9,332 nt of DNA from Coprobacillus sp. (GTDB taxonomy: Bacteria; Bacillota_I; Bacilli_A; RFN20; CAG-826): NCBI GenBank assembly GCA_021203805.1, contig JAJQAM010000066.1:1-9332 (forward strand). The letters are read 5' to 3'. Below the pieces are notes generated by a model that worked only from the letters and a program-made list of their open reading frames with translations, was not told the DNA's origin and made no database searches. The position numbers were made by a program, and so were the translations under genes. Shown piece after piece: positions 4,065 to 9,332 of this stretch. Positions within the stretch are counted from its first letter, which is position 1. Each line of letters begins with the position of its first letter.

Positions 4065-6773
4065 ATGAAAAGATTTAACTTTAAAAAGCTTACTATCCTC
4101 TCAATGATCTTTCTCTTTACGCTTGCCGCCTGCGATGGTGAAGGCGTCTCGAGTAAAGACATCGGAGGAGATGAGATTGCCTCTAGCGGTGAAGAGGGGG
4201 ACTATTACGTTACCATTCACTACTCAAGAAGTGATGGAAGAGAGAATAACTACGCTTTATACTGCTGGGGAGATGTTGAGGGTGCAGAGCATTGGTGGAA
4301 CGGAAATGATGGATACGGTGTTTACTATTCCGCTCCATTAAGCGACTTCTTTACTAAATTTGACCCCACTAACTCAAGACTTGGTTTTATTATTAAAAAT
4401 AAATCTGATGATATTAATAATGTCGTGTGGACCACGAAAGATGCCTCTGAGAGTGACCGCTTTATTAAATTTAATAGATTCACTCCTAATAGTAATAATG
4501 TCTATCATATCTATCTTAAAGGTAATGATAAGACCGTATATAGCTCCGCTAGTGGAGACGTCGTCGCCGAGCTAGAAGAGTGCTATATTAACGGAAGAGG
4601 AAATAACCTCTGCTTACAAGGTAATATTGGAATAACCTCTTATACCTTCTATGAAGGTAAAACAAATAAAAGCCCTAAAAAGATCCTTTATGAAAAGACT
4701 CTTGATAAAGCCTCAGATAAAATTATTTATGTTTCCCTATCTGATGCTCTCCCTAATGGACTTGATATAGGAACGCCTTACTATGTAGACGCCACCTTTA
4801 CTAACGGAGAAAGTATTACTGAGTATGTCTCCTATACTACGGGCACAGGCTCTGGAGGAGACTACTATGCGAGTAATGACTTTACTAGTAAATATTTATA
4901 TGAGGGTGAACTTGGCGCTATCTATACAAGTCAGCACACTATCTTTAGAGTGTGGTCTCCTGTCTCTTATGAGGTAAAGCTTAGAATTTATGAGAGCGGC
5001 ACTCCTACAAGTGTGGACCCTATAAAAGGCGATGATTCCTATAAGGAATATATTATGGATAGGGGAGAAAACGGAACCTATGAAATCGATATATGGGATG
5101 ATATGGAAGGTAAATACTATACCTATGTCGTCTCTAATATGGCCTACACGGAAAAAGAAATAGTGGATCCATACGCTAAAAGCGCCGGGGTAAACGGCCA
5201 GCGCGGCATGGTGGTCGACTTTGAGAGTGAGAAAGCTAAACCAGATGGCTGGGATGATGTCACTGTTTTACCCTATGATAAGAAGTCATTAGTAGTGTAT
5301 GAGACTCATGTCGCCGATGTCACCGCCTCATCGACCTGGGGAGGAAACGCCGCTAACCAAAAGAAGTTTAAAGGCATGTATGAAGAGGGAACCACCTATA
5401 CAAGCGGCACAGAGACTGTAACCACCGGCTTTGATCATATTAAAGAGCTTGGAGTGAACGCGGTTCAACTTCTTCCTATCTTTGACCAATCTAATGACGA
5501 AGTAAATCCTTCCTTTAACTGGGGCTATAACCCGGTTAACTATAATGTTCCTGAGGGAGCCTATTCCTCTGATCCTTATGATGGATATGTAAGAGTAAAA
5601 GAGCTAAGAGAGCTCGTAGAGGCCTATAATAAAGCGGGAATAAATATCATTATGGACGTTGTCTATAACCATATGTACTCCGCTAATGAATCAAACTTTG
5701 ATGTCTTAATGCCGGGCTACTATTACCGCTACGAGGATGACCGTGTGCTAGCGGATGGCTCGGGATGCGGAAATGAAACTAATAGCGATCACTATATGTA
5801 TCATAAGTTTATGATTGACTCCACCACCTTCTGGGCGGAGACCTATAAGCTAAGCGGCTTTAGATTTGACCTCATGGGTCTACATGATGTCGATACGATG
5901 AACGACCTTACCGAGGCCTGTCGGTTTATTAATCCTAATATCGCGATATACGGCGAGCCCTGGACTGCGTCCGCTAGTAGCGGCTCTACCCCTGCGGTGC
6001 AGTCTAATGCCTCTAAGTTTAACGGCTTTGGCGCTTTTAACGATCGAATTAGAGAGTCGCTTATGAAGACGAATAGCTATGGTGAGAGAGGCTGGGCGAT
6101 GACTAACTCCACTTATGTAAGTGAGACCTATGATGTCGAAAGAATTGTCAGCGGCATTAAAGGACAAACCCCTCTTGATAACTTTACTATGGGAGCGGAC
6201 GCGACGGTTAACTATGTCTCCTGCCACGATAACTCGACGGTCTATGATAGGATTAAGTATCATAGTGATACGAGTGATGACGAAACGATTGCTAAGATGG
6301 CTACCCTCGCTAATGCCGTGGTCTTTACCTCTAAAGGCACAAGCTTTATGCTTGCGGGAGAGGAGATGCTTAGGACTAAGGGAGGAGATGATAACTCCTA
6401 CGCTTCTAGCTACGAAGTAAACGCTCTTGACTACTCTAGAAAGATTACCTATCCCGAAGTCTTTAATAACTATAAAGCGCTTATTAACGTTAAGACCTCG
6501 ACTACCTATTTAGCCGAGGATGAGACTAACGCCGTAAATATCTCCTGGATTGGGAACTCTTCAAATAAAGGCGATATGCTTCAGTATAGCTTTACAAGTG
6601 ATGGCTATACCTATAATGTTATCCATAGAAATGGATATGGAAGCGGCACCATTAATGTAGATTTAAGCGGCTATACATGTGTCGTTGATACTCTAGGCTA
6701 CGTAGATGCTGGTAGTTCTTTCACTGGATCCTTCGGCGTTAATAACTACGAGACTATTGTCGCTAGAAAATAA
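4065..6773 (+). CDS. Type I pullulanase lipoprotein (GH13, CBM41-like and CBM48 domains)
   Basis: A 902-residue debranching enzyme (numbering from ATG 4065; the frame opens three codons earlier, too close to the ribosome site). It hydrolyses alpha-1,6 links in pullulan, amylopectin or glycogen. Signal peptide with lipobox LAAC (Cys23). Residues about 46-160 resemble CBM41 (IHYSRSDG, YCWGD, HWWNG). An unassigned beta domain (about 165-260) is followed by a CBM48-like domain (about 270-360: FRVWSP, YTYVVSN). The GH13 barrel follows, with the pullulanase motif FNWGYNP (484-490; usual form YNWGYDP), region I DVVYNH (531-536), region II FRFDL (nucleophile Asp602), region III YGEPW (acid/base Glu631) and region IV SCHDN (Asp722). 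A C-terminal beta domain ends the protein. All three catalytic residues are present, so it should be active, anchored outside the membrane. It is the second gene of the operon, ending at the terminator 6799-6825. Confidence 0.93.
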   Translation: MKRFNFKKLTILSMIFLFTLAACDGEGVSSKDIGGDEIASSGEEGDYYVTIHYSRSDGRENNYALYCWGDVEGAEHWWNGNDGYGVYYSAPLSDFFTKFDPTNSRLGFIIKNKSDDINNVVWTTKDASESDRFIKFNRFTPNSNNVYHIYLKGNDKTVYSSASGDVVAELEECYINGRGNNLCLQGNIGITSYTFYEGKTNKSPKKILYEKTLDKASDKIIYVSLSDALPNGLDIGTPYYVDATFTNGESITEYVSYTTGTGSGGDYYASNDFTSKYLYEGELGAIYTSQHTIFRVWSPVSYEVKLRIYESGTPTSVDPIKGDDSYKEYIMDRGENGTYEIDIWDDMEGKYYTYVVSNMAYTEKEIVDPYAKSAGVNGQRGMVVDFESEKAKPDGWDDVTVLPYDKKSLVVYETHVADVTASSTWGGNAANQKKFKGMYEEGTTYTSGTETVTTGFDHIKELGVNAVQLLPIFDQSNDEVNPSFNWGYNPVNYNVPEGAYSSDPYDGYVRVKELRELVEAYNKAGINIIMDVVYNHMYSANESNFDVLMPGYYYRYEDDRVLADGSGCGNETNSDHYMYHKFMIDSTTFWAETYKLSGFRFDLMGLHDVDTMNDLTEACRFINPNIAIYGEPWTASASSGSTPAVQSNASKFNGFGAFNDRIRESLMKTNSYGERGWAMTNSTYVSETYDVERIVSGIKGQTPLDNFTMGADATVNYVSCHDNSTVYDRIKYHSDTSDDETIAKMATLANAVVFTSKGTSFMLAGEEMLRTKGGDDNSYASSYEVNALDYSRKITYPEVFNNYKALINVKTSTTYLAEDETNAVNISWIGNSSNKGDMLQYSFTSDGYTYNVIHRNGYGSGTINVDLSGYTCVVDTLGYVDAGSSFTGSFGVNNYETIVARK

Positions 6774-6798
6774 AAGTAAAGATGCAAAATAAAAATAG

Positions 6799-6825
6799 AA
6801 AGGATCATTAGTAGTGGTCCTTTTT
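6799..6825 (+). terminator. Intrinsic terminator of the starch operon
   Basis: AAAGGATCA (6799-6807) pairs with TGGTCC and the first T residues (6815-6823, one G-T pair) around a 7-base loop; the T run continues to 6825. It lies 25 bp after the pullulanase stop codon. Confidence 0.85.
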
Positions 6826-6860
6826 ATTTATAAATAAAATTAAAGATAAAGTCCTAAATT

Positions 6861-6974
6861 ATGTTTGTTTACAAGACAAAGAAAGGAAACAATAATAAAA
6901 AGTACGGAGCGATAGTTCTCTTTTATTCCATAATTAACCCTTACTTAATGCAAGGGTTTTTATTTATTTGGTAA
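6861..6974 (+). pseudogene. Possible 37-codon remnant, weakly transposase-like N-terminus
   Basis: ATG at 6861 opens a frame beginning MFVYKTKKGNNNKKYGAIV and stopping at 6972-6974, inside the 3' end of the opposite-strand gene. The first 20 or so residues recall the start of IS1634-type transposases (M-F-V-x-K-T-K-G then Y-x-x-I-V), after which the resemblance ends. There is no ribosome site, terminal inverted repeat or target duplication. It may be a decayed insertion or chance. Confidence 0.15.
6936..6961. terminator. Terminator between convergent transcripts
   Basis: AACCCTT (6936-6942) and AAGGGTT (6952-6958) form a 7-bp stem with a 9-base loop. On the plus strand it is followed by TTTTT; on the minus strand by TTAATTAT, a weaker tail. 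It begins 1 bp after the stop codon of the leftward RloB-like gene and so closes that operon, while also backing up the starch-operon terminator. Confidence 0.65.
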
Positions 6975-7580
6975 ATCAATATCTCCGGTTTCAAGCATTA
7001 AGAATAACTTTAATGCGTTTGTGCTTGGTGTCTCTACTCTTCCTATATCTAGTTTCTTGATATTTACTTTCATGATTTCATAGTTTTCTCTTGTAAGTAA
7101 ACTATATATCTTTTTCCTCTGTTTACCTGTGGCTCGATACTCTTTTACTCCTGTGTATTTTTCAATTATCTTTTCATTTCTTTCTTTGCTTGAATCGGTT
7201 AGTCTTACCGCGTCAAAGTGAGATAAAACTATTTGCATCGTATTTGGACTAGCGTAGTAGATAATTTCGTTTACATCGAGTTTAATTTCATTATCTTTAA
7301 AGAAATTTAATAAGTTCTCTTTTAAAAGATTAAACTGTGTAAACGGATACATCTCGCTATCGCAGAAGATAAAGATTATATCGTAGCTATCTAAGTGATA
7401 CATAGCTTGAAATGTAAAATAAATGTTATCAATTGATCTAGCATTTTTAACGTGGATATCTAAACCGAGAGAGAACACTCCTAGTTTTGTAAGAGTGAGA
7501 ATATACTCTTCCTCTTCTTCCCCCTCACAAATGATGAGAACTGACTTTTTATTTAATGACAAAAAGTCTAGTTTTGACAC
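6960..7580 (-). CDS. RloB/AbiLii-like TOPRIM-type protein, second gene of a defence pair
   Basis: A 206-residue protein starting at a GTG (7580). It opens with a beta-strand and acidic motif, VLIICEGEEEEEYI (14-27), matching the CEGxxTExxY start of RloB/TOPRIM-like proteins. FIFCDSE (70-76) follows as the second acidic motif. SPNTMQIVLSHF (111-122) lies where RloB proteins have SNPCFExWLLxHF, with P and HF kept but the Glu changed. KYTGVKEY (141-148) recalls the family's C-terminal region. GGGAG about 8 nt before the GTG is the ribosome site. The gene overlaps the end of the upstream ATPase by 13 bp, which indicates coupled translation. In AbiL-type systems the ATPase senses phage and the TOPRIM-type partner is thought to be the effector. 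That role is inferred here; the nucleic-acid target is unknown. The match is by motif only, so the family call is moderate. Confidence 0.6.
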   Translation of the reverse strand: MSKLDFLSLNKKSVLIICEGEEEEEYILTLTKLGVFSLGLDIHVKNARSIDNIYFTFQAMYHLDSYDIIFIFCDSEMYPFTQFNLLKENLLNFFKDNEIKLDVNEIIYYASPNTMQIVLSHFDAVRLTDSSKERNEKIIEKYTGVKEYRATGKQRKKIYSLLTRENYEIMKVNIKKLDIGRVETPSTNALKLFLMLETGDIDLPNK

Positions 7581-8848
7581 CTTTTAATCTCCCCCTCAAT
7601 TTCAAGCATAAGACCTGTAAAATCGGGACGAGGGATTGCCCCAAGAGCCCCTTTATTATATCTATCGATAATATTGGTCTCTTCTCTTATTCCATCTCCA
7701 TTCGCGGTGAATTCATTAAGAGAATATAGATTAACCTCTTTTTTACTCTTATTTAATAAATAAATCTCATCTTTTCTTAAGAGTCTACTTGTGTCGAGAA
7801 GCATCTCATCTTGACTCGTAAAGATGAGTTGTCCTTTTTTATTTGTAAGGCTTACAAACATCGAGATGATAGCTTTTGTAATAGAGTTATGGAGTCCATT
7901 CTCTATTTCATCGACGACAAGAGTCTTTTCACTTAGGAGAGCGTCCACGACAAAGGAAGCAAGGGCCTCCACTTGCTTGGTTCCTTTTGAATCATAGTTA
8001 ATAGAAGGCACTTCTTTTCCGTTATAGACGGATATGAGGCGATACATATCGTCTAGCGAGACTCTTTCAAGAATTTTTTCTTGAGGTTTATTTACTCCGC
8101 CCTCGCTTACTATAGGTTTTTTACTATATTTAAAATCTTCGATACTGACATCCGCGAGTTTAACGAATTCACTAATCAATTTACTATACTTCGAATTATT
8201 CTTGAGGTTATATATCGTATAGTCGATAGGAATGTTATTCATATCAATAACTACGATTGAATTTCCTACTTCCGTAAACATCTTTCTTAGTTCTTCAATT
8301 ATTGGGTATTTAGTTGGGTTAACCGTATATAAAAGAGGAGCGCTGTTACTAATTTCCCCTAAAAGAGCATTTATTTCTTTATTTTCACTAAAATAATATT
8401 TTCCCATAGAAGCGTCTTTACTAAAAATGATGCTCTCTTTTTTATTTCCATATTGATCGAGTTTTGTTTCATATAAATTTTCATAGATAAAACCATTTCT
8501 CACCCCATTTATCGTCGTGTGATCAAATTTCACATCATAGTTATAAATCCTCTCATCATAAAGAAAACTAATTCCTAGTTCACATATATTAGACTTACTG
8601 AATAGATTAGTGGGAACCTCGGCGGGTTTATTAAGCATAATATTTTTAAGAGAGTTAATCGCTCTCACTAGGCAGGTCTTACCCGAGTTATTCGCTCCAA
8701 ATAAACCCGCTACTTTATTAATATTAAAGCCAGACTCGCTGTGATAAACATTATCTGAGAGCTTTTTGGTTCTCATATCTGCCTCTAGTGAGAAAGTGGC
8801 TTTAGTGTTATACACTAAATAGTTATTCACTCTTATTTCTTTAATCAT
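7568..8848 (-). CDS. AAA15-family (COG1106, AbiLi/RloA-like) ATPase of a defence pair
   Basis: A 426-residue SMC/ABC-like ATPase starting at ATG 8848, supported by AAAGGAGG 8 nt upstream; 23 further in-frame codons reach back to 8917 but overlap the promoter. It opens with MIKEIRVNNYLVY, then Walker A GANNSGKT (51-58). A long insert (about 75-280) precedes the signature-like segment YDSKGTKQVEAL (285-296), Walker B LVVDEIENGLH (310-320) and the switch region LIFTSQD (341-347), where the usual His (FTTHN/FTSHD) is Gln346. The C-terminus keeps the family's IYLLNK...LYSLNEF and YNKGALGAIP (397-406; usually Y-x-x-G-R-Y-G-A-I-P). It overlaps the RloB-like gene downstream by 13 bp. Together they match AbiL and RloA/RloB abortive-infection pairs; PARIS AriA is a relative. 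Expected role: cytosolic ATP-dependent phage sensor controlling the partner. Confidence 0.8.
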   Translation of the reverse strand: MIKEIRVNNYLVYNTKATFSLEADMRTKKLSDNVYHSESGFNINKVAGLFGANNSGKTCLVRAINSLKNIMLNKPAEVPTNLFSKSNICELGISFLYDERIYNYDVKFDHTTINGVRNGFIYENLYETKLDQYGNKKESIIFSKDASMGKYYFSENKEINALLGEISNSAPLLYTVNPTKYPIIEELRKMFTEVGNSIVVIDMNNIPIDYTIYNLKNNSKYSKLISEFVKLADVSIEDFKYSKKPIVSEGGVNKPQEKILERVSLDDMYRLISVYNGKEVPSINYDSKGTKQVEALASFVVDALLSEKTLVVDEIENGLHNSITKAIISMFVSLTNKKGQLIFTSQDEMLLDTSRLLRKDEIYLLNKSKKEVNLYSLNEFTANGDGIREETNIIDRYNKGALGAIPRPDFTGLMLEIEGEIKRCQN

Positions 8849-8856
8849 TTTTAAAA

Positions 8857-8864
8857 CCTCCTTT
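8857..8864 (-). promoter_or_regulatory. AAAGGAGG ribosome site fixing the ATPase start at 8848
   Basis: A near-perfect Shine-Dalgarno on the minus strand, 8 nt before ATG 8848. The longer frame from 8917 has no ribosome site and would translate through this one and the -10. Confidence 0.85.
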
Positions 8865-8878
8865 TCTATACTTATAGT

Positions 8879-8906
8879 ATTATAATTCTTTATATTTTTT
8901 GTGCAA
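8879..8906 (-). promoter_or_regulatory. Promoter of the defence operon
   Basis: On the minus strand TTGCAC (8906-8901) and a perfect TATAAT (8884-8879) are 16 bp apart. Transcription would begin near 8872, leaving a leader of about 24 nt with the ribosome site. Confidence 0.6.
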
Positions 8907-8967
8907 TAAAAATACATAAAAAATAAAATAAATATATTTTTGACTGTATGTTATTGTCTTTTTCTCT

Positions 8968-8987
8968 CCCTTCATTTGAGGGTTTTT
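8968..8987 (+). terminator. Weak terminator-like hairpin upstream of the poly-G promoter
   Basis: CCCTT (8968-8972) pairs with GAGGG (8978-8982), followed by T5. The stem is short (5 bp, one G-T). No plus-strand gene precedes it, so it may insulate the lipoprotein promoter or be a remnant. Confidence 0.3.
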
Positions 8988-9017
8988 CTTTATATATAAG
9001 CTTAAAACTTATAAATA

Positions 9018-9044
9018 TTGACGGGGGGGGGTGTTATCTATAAT
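9018..9044 (+). promoter_or_regulatory. Promoter with a G9 tract in its spacer (phase-variable candidate)
   Basis: TTGACG (9018-9023) and a perfect TATAAT (9039-9044) flank a spacer of 15 bp made largely of a run of nine G (9023-9031, the first G being the last base of the -35). A 15-bp spacer is short of the optimal 17. Gain or loss of G by replication slippage would retune the promoter of the lipoprotein gene at 9124. Confidence 0.75.
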
Positions 9045-9061
9045 ATAGAAATAAAGTAATT

Positions 9062-9083
9062 TCTAAAGAATAGTTTCTTTAGA
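9062..9083 (+). other. Hairpin near the 5' end of the lipoprotein mRNA
   Basis: TCTAAAGAA (9062-9070) and TTCTTTAGA (9075-9083) are perfect complements with a 4-base loop. With a start near 9051 this stem lies about 11 nt from the 5' end, a position where hairpins often protect mRNA from decay. No T run follows, so it is not a terminator. Confidence 0.5.
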
Positions 9084-9123
9084 GTAATACATACTAATAA
9101 TTTAATAAGGAGATATACTTTAT

Positions 9124-9332
9124 ATGAAAAAATCTCTTTTAAGCATTTCTTTAATTGCTTTAGTGTCTTTAGGTCTATCTAGCTGCGTTGAAACTCCTTT
9201 GATATATGGAGAGGAAGGCACTACCTGGATAGTAGAAGGCGGGGATCGTCCTACCGGTCATATCGGGGATGAGCACACCGAGCATACCTATGATGAAGGC
9301 GAAGTCACTAAAGAAGCCACCTGCACGGAAGA
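9124..9332 (+). CDS. Lipoprotein, 5' part, with the start of an ATCTE-type repeat region
   Basis: The first 69 codons of a lipoprotein cut by the window end. The signal peptide MKKSLLSISLIALVSLG is followed by lipobox LSSC (Cys21). The mature part begins with a linker (VETPLIYGEEG), then a His/Glu-rich stretch and HTYDEGEVTKEATCTE at the edge. That last motif matches the opening of the repeat family HxYDEGxVTKEATCTEEGxKTYTCxxC found in surface proteins of gut Bacillota, so one or more Cys-containing repeats probably follow. AAGGAG (9107-9112) lies 11 nt before the ATG. The gene is driven by the poly-G promoter at 9018-9044 and has a 5' leader hairpin. Its function (adhesion or ligand binding) cannot be told from this part. 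Confidence 0.8.
   Translation, partial: MKKSLLSISLIALVSLGLSSCVETPLIYGEEGTTWIVEGGDRPTGHIGDEHTEHTYDEGEVTKEATCTE

Noticed and set aside
5880..6263. A 127-codon open frame antisense to the pullulanase gene
   Set aside because: It lies opposite the catalytic core of a clear enzyme gene, its product is Arg/Ile/Val-rich with no motif, and no ribosome site or promoter is visible. It is a by-product of codon use on the other strand.
6960..8848. Calling the defence pair PARIS or an OLD-family nuclease
   Set aside because: The small protein lacks visible DUF4435 features and the TOPRIM-like part is a separate gene, unlike OLD fusions. The RloB-like motifs and 13-bp overlap fit AbiL better, so PARIS is kept only as a relative.
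8849..8917. A 23-residue N-terminal extension of the AAA15 ATPase
   Set aside because: The longer frame runs through the TATAAT and the strong ribosome site, and the family normally starts at the MIKEIRVNNY position.
1..9332. tRNA, rRNA or known riboswitch
   Set aside because: No cloverleaf, rRNA segment or recognisable riboswitch core was seen in any intergenic stretch.

Overview
The window looks like a piece of chromosome from a low-GC Gram-positive-type commensal (Bacillota, or a close relative among gut Bacilli or Mycoplasmatota), probably uncultured. The intergenic DNA is AT-rich, with sigma-A type promoters (several of the extended TGnTATAAT form), AGGAGG-type ribosome binding sites and short intrinsic terminators. 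Four signal-peptide lipoproteins are encoded. Every tryptophan in the large enzyme is read from TGG and genes end in TAA or TAG, so UGA has probably not been reassigned to Trp. I cannot name the species.

Layout. (1) 1-70: the 5' end of a leftward gene whose promoter lies so close to the ATG that the mRNA should be leaderless; five 11-12 bp GGGACAT repeats sit behind its -35. (2) 400-1629 (-): an AAA_14/DUF4143 ATPase. Upstream of it are three tandem 63-bp units, each containing an inverted repeat, then an intrinsic terminator at 1964-1988 that belongs to no visible gene. (3) 2083-6773 (+): a surface-carbohydrate block. It has a small acidic lipoprotein with its own promoter and terminator, then a two-gene operon of a starch-binding-like lipoprotein (two Ig-like repeats plus two CBM-like repeats) and a lipoprotein type I pullulanase (GH13) with a CBM41-like N-terminus. 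(4) 6960-8848 (-): a tightly overlapping two-gene operon encoding an AAA15-family (COG1106-type) ATPase and a small TOPRIM/RloB-like protein. This layout matches AbiL/RloA-RloB abortive-infection systems and is related in concept to PARIS and OLD systems. (5) 9018-9332 (+): the start of another lipoprotein gene whose promoter carries nine consecutive G residues between the -35 and -10, the classic design of a phase-variable promoter.

How it fits together. The pullulanase and its partner probably sit on the outer face of the membrane, holding starch, glycogen or pullulan and cutting alpha-1,6 branches for uptake systems encoded elsewhere. The defence pair and the ATPase are accessory genes placed between surface-lipoprotein genes. 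The strongest unexplained signals are the poly-G promoter, the 63-bp hairpin array with its orphan terminator, and the iterated GGGACAT boxes at a leaderless promoter. All functional statements come from reading motifs; no database search was run.
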